DNA from: Pagrus major
Taxonomy: Eukaryota; Chordata; Actinopteri; Spariformes; Sparidae
Assembly (NCBI RefSeq): GCF_040436345.1
Contig: NC_133221.1
Location: forward strand, 22,268,665 to 22,332,664
DNA: 64,000 nucleotides
Reading direction: 5' to 3'
Shown here: positions 34,601 to 62,600 of the stretch, piece by piece
How the letters are laid out: every line of letters starts with the position of its first letter
Numbering within the stretch: the first letter of the stretch is position 1
The notes under the pieces: generated by a model
What the model saw: only the letters and a program-made list of their open reading frames with translations
The model's database searches: none
What the model was told of the DNA's origin: nothing
Position numbers and translations under genes: made by a program

Positions 34601-36013
34601 GGAAGGTATTTAAGTTCTTTCTCTTTTTATTTCCTGTTCACTGGAAATAATAATGCTGGTTTTCAGTGGTTTTATACTGTTACCTGCCAGGTGTTGTTTT
34701 CAAATTGTGAGGAGAGTGTGTTCGAATGTGAACACAGACAAAAAAAATCCATAAATCTGCTCAGAAATCAAGGAAAAATACTCCAGAACTTGCTTGAGAA
34801 TCGTCACATTTTTAAGTCTTCCTCAGTTTCACTGTAATCAAGTGGTAGTTGTTTAAATTTAAAGTGGTTTCAAGGTGTAGCCCACAGCTAACTGACTGAC
34901 TTCATGGCAACATTATACTCGGTGATAACATCCAATGTAGTCCATAAATAATCTATCAAACTGAAATGAGACAAAGAATAATAAGAGTTCCCATCAATGT
35001 GATCTTTTTTTCATGTTGCTCTATCACTATTTGTTTTGAGATTACACGGACCCTGAATATCCCATGTTTATATACTGAAATATCGACACCTTCCTCTATG
35101 CACTTATATACACGTTTACCGTCTTAAAGTTTGTGTAACTTTTTGCACGGTCTCTGTCTCAGCTCCTCAACCGAGTCTTTAACATCATGAGAGAGAAGAA
35201 CCCGGACATGGTGGCCGGAGAGAAGAGGAAGTTCGTGATGAAGCCTCCTCAGGTGGTCCGAGTGGGAACCAAGAAAACCTCCTTCGTCAACTTCACAGAC
35301 ATCTGCAAACTGTGAGCCTCGTTCACACTGAGCTCTCTCACTGCCACTGTCGTTATTTGATACCCATCTGAAGTGTCACGTTCAAACTGACCTTTCGTGT
35401 GCTTCATCACAGGTTGCATCGTCAGCCTAAACATCTGCTCGCTTTCCTGTTGGCTGAGTTGGGAACAAGGTACGTCCATATATACTGTTAAAATATTCAT
35501 GAATGTACAGGAACTGAATTTTGTCATTTTGAGGTCCTAGTTCTCAACTGCAATGAAACAGTTTTGTGTGTACTGCTGTGAAAGTTTAAGTCGTGTTTTT
35601 GCTTTGTGTCTTTTTTCTGTTAACAGTGGTTCTATAGACGGAAATAACCAGCTTGTGATCAAAGGCAGATTTCAACAGAAACAGATAGAAAATGTGTTGA
35701 GAAGATATATCAGTAAGTGGCAATTGAACTTATTTTTATTATAGTAAACATGAATCTGATTTGGCTTTTTTCAAATAATTATACAGTGAGCTCCTGTGTG
35801 TACTGCAGTGTAAATAACTGTCCTCTCACCCCTGCAGAGGAATACGTGACGTGTCACACCTGCCGCTCCCCAGAAACCATCCTGCAGAAGGACACTCGCC
35901 TCTATTTCCTGCAGTGTGAAACGTGCCACTCCCGCTGCTCCGTCGCCAGCATCAAGACCGGATTCCAGGCTGTGACGGGCAAGAGGGCGCAGCTCCGCGC
36001 CAAAGCCAACTAA
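31646..36013 (+). CDS. eif2s2: Translation initiation factor eIF2 beta
   Basis: Exons: 31646-31660, 33456-33639, 33752-33852, 34056-34185, 34273-34373, 35163-35311, 35413-35469, 35627-35712, 35838-36013 (stop TAA). They give 332 residues (human 333). It is the beta subunit of eIF2, the GTPase complex that delivers initiator Met-tRNA to the 40S ribosome. Three lysine blocks (K-boxes: KKKKKKKK near residue 15, [10 protein letters not shown] near 86, and KKKKSKK near 125) bind eIF5 and eIF2B epsilon. The C-terminal half carries the eIF2beta/eIF5 fold and a zinc ribbon with C280, C283, C301 and C304 (CHTC and CETC). The first exon encodes only MSGDE, and exon 2 then begins with another in-frame ATG. 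The C terminus [19 protein letters not shown] is essentially identical to mammals; the acidic linkers between K-boxes differ. Confidence 0.97.
31661..33455 (+). other. eif2s2: eif2s2 intron 1
   Basis: A 1.8-kb intron separating the five-codon first exon from exon 2. The early part contains GCTAGC-rich sequence (31975-32030). No other element was recognised. Confidence 0.7.
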
Positions 36014-36985
36014 AGACCACCGTAACTGGGCTCCCCCTCCTCTCTCGGCCTTCCCTTTTCCCCCCTCAGAAGGGCCGGAGCTGGGGTCGGACGCCCCCTT
36101 TGATTCGCTAAAAGGACTCTCTGAATCGAACTGCGGGAGGGTTTGGCTGTTGTTTAGTTGTGTCGTGGCCTGACCAGGCAGGGAGTGAGAGAGTATCTAA
36201 AGATGATGGACGGGGTTCAGGCACCGTAAGCAGATGATGTATACCACATACACCGTTGGATGCATTTGATTTGTAGTCTGGCTGATGAATCCTCCACCCC
36301 CTAGGTTTTTTTTTTTTCCATTTGCTGTGATTCTTGATTCCTGCAAGAAAATTTAATATGGCTTGAACCCTTCCTCATCCTTTCTTCTCCCACTTTACAT
36401 GAAAATTTCTTCAGATAAGGAATACATTTCTCCATACAACCAGCCAAATTGTAGCTAAGCTAAGTTGATCTACATTAACAGACCTTAGTTGCTCTGGTAA
36501 GTGTAGCCATGTGACTCACGTGGTCACCACTTTATTCTTGAGTTCCACATAGGCTGTGTTCCTCTTTCTGGTCTGGCCCTAATCATAAAACTGCCAGTTC
36601 AGAATTTTCTACCCTAGCTTATCAAAGACAAAAATCAATCAAGTCACAGGCCTGGAGTACATACAGGATGATATGTCACAAACTAGTCTCTGGCAAGCTC
36701 CTAACACACCTCCTTTTGATCATTTTATAGCAGGAGATGACTACAAAGTCAAACAAGTAGAGTTTGATAAGGAGATGAGCACCCTCTCACTGAAGACTTT
36801 GATAGCACAGTTGCGCGTGAGATGGACAGAAATTATACAGTGTGTTTGTGAGTGCTTTTGTGGCATTGATGAGCAATTGTGTACTTCATTGTTTCTTCCT
36901 TTTGACTTCTGAAGTTAAGGTCAGCGTGTTTGATTTGATTAGAAGGGTTTGAAAATTAATAAAGTTCATTTTGTCAAGAAGAGCA
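36014..36985 (+). other. eif2s2: eif2s2 3' UTR (inferred)
   Basis: Noncoding sequence after the stop, GC-rich for ~200 bases and then AT-rich. AATAAA at 36958-36963, followed by TTCATTTTGTC, is the likely poly(A) signal; later AATAAA-like words near 37230 could extend it. Confidence 0.5.
36958..36963 (+). terminator. eif2s2: eif2s2 poly(A) signal candidate
   Basis: AATAAA with a T-rich downstream element, about 945 bases past the stop. Confidence 0.45.
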
Positions 36986-38480
36986 GGTTTCTTGAGCTAA
37001 TGCCAGTCCTCCTAACACAACCAAATGCTACCCCCTTAAAACAGCTTCTGAGCAGGCACCTCAGATCAGTCTCCTCTAACAGGTCATTATTTTCAAGTGC
37101 GATTCAAGATATAACCACCTCAAGTTACAGTCCAATGATACTGGATATATGGTATTGGTTCTGTTATTGTTAGAGAAGGATGTGGATAAGAAGGTCTGGC
37201 TTGAATCATTTTAAAACCTGGTTTTTACAAAAATAAAATATTCTACTCTCTCTCTCCAGTACTGATCTCTCTGTGCTTACATTCACCTAGCTACAATTTC
37301 TTTTGTACAGAAATATAACTAAAAATAATGAAATAAGAAAAAGTAATTGATATGCCTCTAGTTGTATATTCAACTTTTAGAAATTAATTGCCATGAAAAT
37401 GTAAACATAATGACAGTTTCTTCTTGAGGTGAATTATTGATTAAGAAGCAGCAGGTTGGTTTCTCACCGTACAGCTATTTAAAGCATTGGGAATCTTATC
37501 ATGTATACCATGTTGCTGCTACGTCTGTAGGCCAAAAGGTGTTTTTTTGCAAGTGTTCAATTGCAAGTAATGCATTCATGTAACTGCGATTGATCTTATT
37601 GCGATTGAGCCTCCTACTCTACATATCAAAAAAGTGTCATTTATTATTTAAACATTACTAAATCCTTTGTGTAGAGGCTGTTGGTGAGTTCATATTTACT
37701 GTACTAATAACTAATTTTATCTAATTGGGTTTTGTGATATTTGACACTATGCTGAATGAAATTTTACATGCAAGGCACCAAGATCATAGATTATAATCTA
37801 CCATAAGACTACTAGTTTGTCAGGTCAATTTAAAGGGGTGCTTTGTAGTTTTGGAGAAGAAATTCAAACTCAGAATTTTTATATTTTTTAATATTAATGA
37901 AGTAATAATACAATATTATTTTCCATAACTGAATAAACAATCTGCTTTCAGATGAAAAATAAGGTCCCCAGAACCCGGTTCGTTTGTTTTTTCTGTCATG
38001 AAAACGAAGAAAGTTTGTTTAGGCATAAAAAAAATCATGAAATGAAGATCCTTCTCTTCTGATAAAAAAATGTCTTTCCCAAAACTACATAATGCACCTT
38101 TAAACCATGATATAAATAGCCTATTCAACTATGTTTTACAATGGCCAAAATTGGAAAAAAGTGAAGCACCAAGGGGTCGGACCCAGACATTTACATTTCC
38201 CATGAATGACCTATAAAATTTGGAATTTAAGTCCTAAAACAATGCACTTTGTTTTCTTGTTCATTAGTTTTCCTGACTGAGAAAGAAAAATGACACTTAA
38301 AAAAGGTACAGGAAAAGAAACAATGGCCCTTTTTAATCTTAGAAGTGCATGGACAGTTTGATTCTTGGAAATTTCCTCGGCCAAACTTTTTAATGAAAGT
38401 TGAAGAGTGTATTAGCATGCATGACTCTTTAATTTAAACATATTTTCCTCGTGTCAGTGTATGTGATCCAATTGATCAAT
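36986..38480. other. eif2s2-srsf6 intergenic region
   Basis: AT-rich DNA with one inverted-repeat MITE (37829-38104). No further exon or RNA gene was recognised. Confidence 0.5.
37829..38104. mobile_element. MITE with TTTAAAGG...GTAGTTTTGG termini
   Basis: The left end TTTAAAGGGGTGCTTTGTAG (continuing TTTTGG) and the right end, reverse complemented TTTAAAGGTGCATTATGTAG (continuing TTTTGG), form ~26-bp imperfect terminal inverted repeats. The element is about 276 bp and noncoding. Its outermost bases resemble those of the 30891 element, suggesting related transposase recognition. Confidence 0.7.
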
Positions 38481-38499
38481 TAGGGACTTTAATTTTAAG

Positions 38500-38660
38500 T
38501 ACAATACCGGAAGTCGCCCCGGTTATCTTCGCGTTGATTGGCTGGTTTGGCGCCACACCGCATGCACATGCGCAGACGGAGCTCTCGGCTGCCCCACTGA
38601 CTGCAGCGGCAGCCTCGAGCCTGGTGAAGAACAGTCGAGAACACCGTCAGGCACACGACC
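38500..38660 (+). promoter_or_regulatory. srsf6: srsf6 promoter and 5' UTR
   Basis: A compact GC-rich promoter. An ETS-type CCGGAAGT lies at 38507-38514, an inverted CCAAT box (ATTGG) at 38537-38541, an E2F-like TTTGGCGCC at 38546-38554, and an NRF1-like ATGCGCA near 38568. These are followed by a leader with CAGCGGCAGCC. No TATA box. The site order is typical of broadly expressed genes. Confidence 0.6.
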
Positions 38661-42338
<3,678 letters not shown>

Positions 42339-43015
42339 TGGAATTAGAAAAGCAAGATGTTTCTCATTGTTGAGCTTGATCCCTATGCTGTACATATTGA
42401 GCTGTGTTGTCACTCTGGCTTCTGCTTCCTGACTTGTCTACTTTTCTCCTTCAAGTGTGCACTCGTCTTACACATCTTGGATGCAGTTTGTTACTGCTGC
42501 ACAGTGACGAGGATAGTTTTTGGATTCATTTGGTCTCCGAATCACCTGCCTCCCCAAAATTATCAATTTTCTCCCCAATTATTTTTTTTGAATAACTGAA
42601 GTGCTAGTCTTAAAATCTTTAGCACTGCAATCTAGTGTGGTTTAAGAAATTTTCACCCAGTATACCAGTCTGTTTAACTAAAAGCTGTTTCAATCTTAGT
42701 CTATATTTGACATCTCAGTTTGTAACAGGTCTCGGTCAGTTGATTTGTTTTTTACTAGCATTGTAAGGTTTCCCGGTTCACTGTGAGGCATCATTTGATA
42801 CAACAATTTTGTTTATACTCATTCAAACTGCATGGTTGTGGGAGAAAAGTGGCATTTGGTTACAGCAGCGGTTTCTCTTTGAGCTGCAGTCTCATTAATT
42901 GCTTTCTAGGGAATTGGTCAATCTGTGTTGTCTTGCAACGCTCAAAAGTGCACAACCGGGATGCAAGAACTTGGGTTTGTATTTCATCTTTGAACAACTT
43001 ACATCGTAGGGGGAC

Positions 43016-43021
43016 AATAAA
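43016..43021 (+). terminator. srsf6: srsf6 proximal poly(A) signal
   Basis: AATAAA followed by a T-rich stretch and TTGTACATAG, about 680 bases past the stop. Confidence 0.5.
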
Positions 43022-43603
43022 TTTTCCCTTTTTATCCTCTTGTACATAGACCATGTGATCACAGCAATCTGATTTGTTTGTCGGCTACGAGTTATTTTTT
43101 GTTCATAATCTTTGAGCAGGTCATCTGTGGAAGGCCCTTTCTACCTTCTGGATTTCATTTTTGGTTGGAGCATCAAGGCCTCGAATGCAGTGTCTAATTT
43201 TTCTGCTTTGTTCTGGTTGTAGCCCTGATGGTCGTCTTGAATTTAATTTTGTTTCTTTGAGTTTAATACAGAGGTTAAGCGTTTTGTCAAGCCTCTGCTT
43301 ATTTAAAGTGTGCAGCTAGTAATGGAGTTTTTGTACTGAAAGGCCACATCCATTGAAATCTATTGAGGATGGGCTTGTGGGTTTATAAAAGACACAAACA
43401 TCAGACTTACTGAATGCACCCCTTCTCTCCATCTTTTGGAACGGATTCATATTTTTTTCTCCATGCGAGTGAGATCTAACAGAAAATGTCCTTTTTTATT
43501 GTATGTTCAATTAAAGATCTTAATTAAAAATCTTGCTGTGTGATGTTGCTTTGTGTCAGGATTGACTGCAGTATCGACATGACCTATATCCTGCTAATTA
43601 TAT

Positions 43604-43609
43604 AATAAA
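43604..43609 (+). terminator. srsf6: srsf6 distal poly(A) signal candidate
   Basis: AATAAA in TATATAATAAAGGCTCTTTC, the last signal before the l3mbtl1 promoter ~200 bases downstream. Confidence 0.4.
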
Positions 43610-43759
43610 GGCTCTTTCATTAAGGGAGAACATGAACAGGAGCGATGGTGTGCAGAAGCAGTTTGTTTTAAATCTGAAGTAAAGAGCGACCGAGCAGCTG
43701 CTGAACGGTCTCCAGACTAATCGATAGTCCAGTGTATTATTTTCTCGTATCGACCATGA

Positions 43760-43884
43760 TGAGTGAAAGTGGAGCGGCGGCTCTGGAAGTCTTTTGGCGT
43801 GAACATGTAACGAACGAGCGGTGACTGTACTGGGGACTCGCGCATGCGCAGTCGGAGCCCCGGAGCCGCAGGAGATCAGAGCTG
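43760..43884 (+). promoter_or_regulatory. l3mbtl1: l3mbtl1 promoter and first noncoding exon
   Basis: A perfect NRF1 palindrome GCGCATGCGC is at 43840-43849, followed by GC-rich sequence and a consensus donor (CTG then GTAAGC) at 43885. A first 5' UTR exon ending at 43884 spliced to 47085 is the simplest model, because the first coding exon begins with a clear acceptor (TTGCCTTGCAG) and 30 noncoding bases. No TATA box. The transcription start was not determined. Confidence 0.5.
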
Positions 43885-45027
43885 GTAAGCCAAATTTCAG
43901 TTCCGAATTGATCCGCAAACACGAATTTATTTCATATTTACAATTTTCCTCTGATTAATCAAATAGTCGCAGATACGGGCGTCTTGTAATCACGCTCGCT
44001 GTGAAGTGTTATGTGTTTTCTTTTGTTGAGGTAAAGCGTTTTGTCGCGGATAGTATCAACCACAATGCTTTTCGTCTTAAAAAATGTCTAAATTTGATAA
44101 TGGGACGCGATTTAATTATCCTAATCGAGTTAAATAGTTTTGAATAATACAAAAAAAAGTCGCACCGATGGTTACTAAAATATCTCACATGCTTGACGAT
44201 GTTGTGAGGTGAAAATGTTGCTCATTCATTTGAGGTGCTGCCGGAATGGGTGACAGGGTTCATTTTTCACTAAATGGGATTTTCACAGGATTTTTAGACA
44301 CTGCTTTTACATATTTTTTTGCCTGAAGGATTTCACATCCTCCGCCATTTTAACTGAAATATTTTTTTGTGTGAATGTGTGTGTCTGTGTGTGTGTGTGT
44401 GTGTCTGTGTGTATATTTGGAAGCTGGTGCGTAAATCTATAGCGTTTTTCTATTGGAGGGAGGCTAATGGATGACTGTTAAAAAGTCATACGGGGTCAGG
44501 GTTGTTGATGGAGGAAGACATCTCTGCCCCGCAATTATTCTGTAAACTGGCACCGTTAAAAGTTGCTTATTTCAAACATAAAGTCTGCAGTTGTATTTAG
44601 GGGGAAATCTCCAACAAAAAGTATTTTCCCTGTAGTTGAATTTAGTTTCATCTTCAGCCTTCTTCAGGGCCTTATTTTTTGTTTAAAAAAAAAATAACAA
44701 CTTGAGGCTGGAAACATAAATTGAGAAATTAAAAAAAAAAAAGTGGCTATAAGCAGGTTCTATGGTCATATAATGTAAATGTGATGTTCATGTGATATAA
44801 ATTAGCCTAAAGCACCAACGTTTCCTCTTCTTATGGACACTGTTGCATTATATTAATAATCTTATGAATAATGATAAAAATGGTCCAAAAAAAATCAACA
44901 TTTTTAGTGTGTTGGAGTTTTAAAAAATCCTAAGTTAAGTACATGTTTACATTGTGTAACAGACTTTACAATAACACTTCCTCAGTTTGGCTGGATATTG
45001 AAGCCATGCTGTATAAATATCTTCCAA

Positions 45028-45530
45028 ATTTAATGGCCTTGTTTCCCCCCCCCCCCCCAAGGAAATTGAATGGACAAAGAAGCCAATCTAATCACGCTTG
45101 CTTTAAATCTTTGACAACTGGTTTCTGTTTTTGAGTGTAATGATTTTCCAACTAGTATATGGAGACAGAAAGTTACTCACTACATCTTGGATTAAATGTA
45201 GGCCAGGATATATTTTCTTGTCTGTCTCAACTGGGATATAAATGTGATATGAAGGCAAGCAACAATATAAACCAGTGGATCTCAAACCTTTTCATTTCAG
45301 GGACCCTGAAACTGGAGTAAAAATTAGACCAACATACCCCCATTTGATAAGATTTTGTCCCAGGGTCCCCTATCTGATAAGAATTCTGCTTTAAGATGTT
45401 GTTTTCGTACAGAAAGGGTTTGATACCCAGGACCAAACTCGTCAGACATTCTGTTATTAAGTTCCTTATGGATGGAGTTGTAGTCAAAGTAATGTATTCC
45501 CATTGTTGTTAGTGTCCCCCTGGAACCCCC
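45028..45530 (+). repeat. Dispersed repeat copy 1, l3mbtl1 5' intron
   Basis: This segment aligns by eye over nearly its whole length, in the same orientation, with 48415-48870. Shared blocks include CCAATCTAATCA, CTTTAAATCTTTGACAACT, ACATCTTGGATTAAATG and GAGTTCCTTATGGAT/AAGTTCCTTATGGAT. Its inner part starts CCAGTGGATCTCAAACCTTT and resembles a hAT-type repeat with CAGTGGTTCTCAAA ends. A run of 14 Cs lies at 45045-45058. Confidence 0.75.
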
Positions 45531-45595
45531 TTAAAGGTGCAGTATATAACAATTTTAGTTGAAACATTCAAAAATTAATTAAAATATCCACAGAA
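45531..45595. mobile_element. Partial TTAAAGGTGCA-family MITE
   Basis: TTAAAGGTGCAGTATATAAC followed by TTAGTTGAAACATTCAAAAATT matches the left half of the 30891-30988 MITE. No right terminus was found, so it is a truncated copy abutting the repeat to its left. Confidence 0.5.
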
Positions 45596-47114
45596 TGTGA
45601 AGAAGTAACCGTTTTGACATTATGATACCATGCTGTATAAATATCCTTCAAATCCTTCCAAATCTCTTTCTAGTATCTTGAAATCAGTCAAAGATTGTTG
45701 CAATAACCCAATAACAACACAGTAATTGCTTGGAGGCCAGTACAATGTTTGGAAGGAAGATCCAGGTTCACATCCTCACTCTCCAATCCTCAGTAACCCG
45801 ATTTTCTACCAGGTTTCAAACATTTGGACTTGAACTGCATTTCTTCCCTCAGGGAACTCTTTAAGGACGCTGTCGTTATGTAATTTAGTCAAACAGTGCA
45901 GGAATTTCATATATTCAGAAATTACCTTATGGTTAAGAGATTAATTTAAGAAAAAGGTTCTTTATTTACTAATTTTTATCTCTTCTATGTCAAAAACAAG
46001 ATATTTTCTACTGTCGGAGAAAATCAATCAGTGTCTTATACAACATTCAGAGGAACTATCCTGGTGTTGGATTAAAGCTGGGACAGACCTGAGCGAGGGA
46101 ACTTGGTGTTGATACAGTAGTTAAATAATATCTAGAAGTGAGACTAAAAAGGGCTCCAGCAGTATGCGATGGGGTACCAGCATGCAGAAAGTCGCGATAC
46201 GATTATACTCTTAAGAGCACTTAATCATGTTTTATTTACCATAGGGGCATCCAGGAGGGCACTTCTGTGGTGTTTTATCGAACACTGAGGCACCACAGGT
46301 TTGGTTATGCTCCACATAACAAAACTACTGGGAAACTGTCCTGTATGAAATGAAGAACATGTTAGGATCCATTATTGCTTCTCCTTGGTCTTCCTTGTAT
46401 ACAAATTGTTAATGTACAATTGTTTAACGTAAGAAGAAAAATACATTACTTCAATGGATTTCTTGTGCGGCCCCACTGTAATAGTGGATAACAGTGTAGC
46501 ATATTCTGCTAGACCACCTGACTTGTCTAATACTCTCCCAAGACAGCAAATCTTACCCTCAATCAGAAAACCTTTTTTGAATATGTAAATTTGAATGTAT
46601 CTGCCATTTTATCTACAGCTTTTATATAAAGTCTATGAGATATGAAGGCCCAAATATGATGGTTGTGGTTGTGATACTTTAACTATCTTGAAATGATGTG
46701 CAGTGTTTGACAGATGTGCCTGTAGAGAAAGATGTGTTTTGTTTTGTTTTGTTTTGTTTTGATCTTCTCTTTGCTTTATTGTTGATGCTGAGCTGTACAG
46801 TGTTACGTTTCATATTGTTGTAACCCTTGTCTGTTTTTTGTTTGTTGAATGGAAAACGGAAAATACAACGAAACACATTTGGAGGGAGAAAAAACATAAT
46901 GAAAGCTCCGCCCGATCCGTAGTAAAGTAACTGGAGTTAGTCAAGTCAACTTTATTTATATAGTCCCAAACCACCCTTGATTGAGATGAGGAAAAACAAA
47001 AACAAAACTTCAGGGTGGGCAACAGAAGGATACTGTGAGTGTTTTTCACCAGAGAGCTTCGTCCTCATACTCTTTGCCTTGCAGCGCTCCGGAGTAAGGG
47101 ACAGGGACAGCGTG

Positions 47115-60461
<13,347 letters not shown>

Positions 60462-61759
60462 TCCCACCCTCACTCACCGGGGGCATTGTGCCGCCGATCA
60501 TCATGTGCCAAAATCATTCTGTCGCAGGGACGAAAGACCCTGACCCCTTTTTCATGTGTTTGGTGTCCTGTACCCATCAGAGAGAGGGAGGGGGGGAGGG
60601 GGGGGGATAAAGGAGAGGTTGGAAGAAGAAGAAGGGAAATTAGGAATTGCAGATATTTTTGGGGGATTAATGGAGGAATATTGATAGAAGGAAGCTGATG
60701 AAGATGAGTGAGGAGAGTCTGGTGGTTTTCACAGCTGATGTGTTTGGTTCAGTATCTGAGTTTGATCGTAACCAAAACACCCGAACATCTCTGGCAGGGA
60801 TTCCCATCTGTTACACATCTGCCAGACTACGTTATGTTTGGTTAAAACTGTGACAAATTACATATCCAACCACCTGTTTTTATACCGAGTTTATTAAAGT
60901 CCCGAGTGGAAACAGTAGAAATTTGGTCAAAAAGGTCACATTTCTACACTCATGTGATGTGTGAGGTGCAGATAAGATGCATTAAAGGCTGACGGAGACG
61001 GATTTCTTTGAAAAGACAATCTGCTTCTGATTCTTCTGTGGTGGGAGTGATCAGAGAGATCCTGGTATTTAATGTTGTCTTACTACTTTTTCCAAACTTC
61101 ACATAACCTCATTGACTAGCAGGTCTGAGCTTTGTGAACAAACAAATCGGGTAATGTAGCCAACTGGATGGCTTTGCTATTTGGACTTCAGGTGTCTAGC
61201 AACATGGCTGATCAGGAGCTTGTGCCAAAAAAGAATGATCTTTAATGAAATATTGTGTTTTAATGATGCAAATGGACAAATTCATAGGCTGTTTCAAGTC
61301 TGGCTATAGTCTACAGGGCATTTCAAAGCTGAGAAAAAAGACTGCAATTTAGATCAGGGATTGTGGTTGCGATTAAATAGATTTGGTTCATATTTTTTGG
61401 CCAGATCACCTACCTTAAGGTTCTTTCTTTATAGATGGTAGGTTCAGTTTCAGCACCCACCACCTTGCAGAAGAGGTACCAATTTGGAAAGAAGTTTAAA
61501 GGTGACCTAATTTTCACAAGTACTTGGATCTGGACTAAACCATCAGTTCAAAAGCCGCTGACATGGCAAGAGAAATCAACAAAACGGGGTACAATGCTGA
61601 AATACTAGATGTACCAATAGGAATAGAGGACAGTATGAAGATTAACTAAAAGGGATGAAATGGGGAGAGGGGGAAAAATGGCCAAAAAGTATTTAAGAGG
61701 AGTTGAATGCAGTAGACAAGGCTGGTCAGTGAGGCTCCTACAAGCTTCACGTTTTGTGC

Positions 61760-61765
61760 AATAAA
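61760..61765 (+). terminator. l3mbtl1: Candidate l3mbtl1 poly(A) signal
   Basis: AATAAA in TTGTGCAATAAAACAGTTG, about 1.3 kb past the stop. Confidence 0.35.
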
Positions 61766-62572
61766 ACAGTTGAGACAGAAGTACTGTATTTGGTAACACT
61801 TAATATTACAGCTTCTTTGTGTTATCAGACTAATTCTTACACTAATAAAATACAATGAAAGTAAATAAGCTACTTTGTTCAGACTGATGTATAAAGGTTC
61901 AGGTTTTTGATGCAGATAAAATAGAGAGAAAGCCTCAGTTTCATGATTACTCTGAAGTATAAGTTGTTTGTGTTTACTGCTTTGAATCCTGCACACTGTT
62001 CTGTCTCACAGCACCGTTAATGTGAAAACTCAAGTGATACAGGAGCTGCAGTTTAAACTGTTACCCTCTCATATAGGATCTGAGTCAGAGAACAGAAACA
62101 ACACAGTGTTTTGAGTTTTTGTATCTATATGCAAACTATCTTAAATTATTATTTTTGCAACTCTTAATAGTTGATAGAGGACAGTTTGCATTGGCCTATT
62201 AGCACAACTGTGAAACCCAGATGGATTTTACACAATGATGTTCCAACTCTTGGTCACTAGAGAGTGCAAAAATCCACATTCAAGCACTATAAACATGGAT
62301 TTGGGATCTAGTAGACAGCGCTCTCTGCAGTTTACATGTGATGGAAACTGTGTTCTTTGAAATGTTTACATTTTCTGTCAGGATTGGTTAAAAGATTCTG
62401 TATGGATTTGATATTGTGAGATGAAAGTTATTTTAATGGACTGTTTTAAGGGCTCTTGGAATCTTAACTTCTTTGTGTGTCTCTCTGGTGGGATTTGTGT
62501 GTGTGCGTGCGTGCGTGTGTGTGCGTGTCAAGATAATCTTGGGTCACAAATGTCATTCTATCCATATGAATT

Positions 62573-62578
62573 AATAAA
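62573..62578 (+). terminator. l3mbtl1: Candidate distal l3mbtl1 poly(A) signal
   Basis: AATAAA followed by GTCTTGTCTG, a GU-rich downstream element, about 2.1 kb past the stop. Confidence 0.4.
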
Positions 62579-62600
62579 CGTCCAAAGCTGTCTTGTCTGA

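Larger units (their letters stand above)
42339..43630 (+). other. srsf6: srsf6 3' UTR (inferred)
   Basis: A T-rich noncoding tail after the stop with three plausible signals: AATAAA 43016-43021, ATTAAA near 43510, and AATAAA 43604-43609. Alternative 3' ends are therefore likely. Confidence 0.55.
43885..47084 (+). other. l3mbtl1: l3mbtl1 5' intron
   Basis: A 3.2-kb intron between the inferred noncoding exon and the first coding exon. It contains a TG microsatellite at ~44374-44412, the 45028-45530 repeat, a partial MITE, and at 46939-46970 the sequence CAACTTTATTTATATAGTCC, a very common terminus of fish retroelements. No coding exon was seen. Confidence 0.5.
60462..62600 (+). other. l3mbtl1: l3mbtl1 3' UTR (inferred)
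   Basis: Noncoding sequence after the stop. A G-rich run lies at 60580-60610. Candidate signals are AATAAA 61760-61765 and AATAAA 62573-62578; the second is preceded by a TG/CG dinucleotide run (62495-62530). The true 3' end is uncertain between these. Confidence 0.45.

Noticed and set aside
46977-47114. Longer N-terminal extension of the l3mbtl1 first coding exon
   Set aside because: The frame is open upstream, but a clear acceptor (TTGCCTTGCAG) ends at 47084 and the upstream part overlaps retroelement-like sequence.
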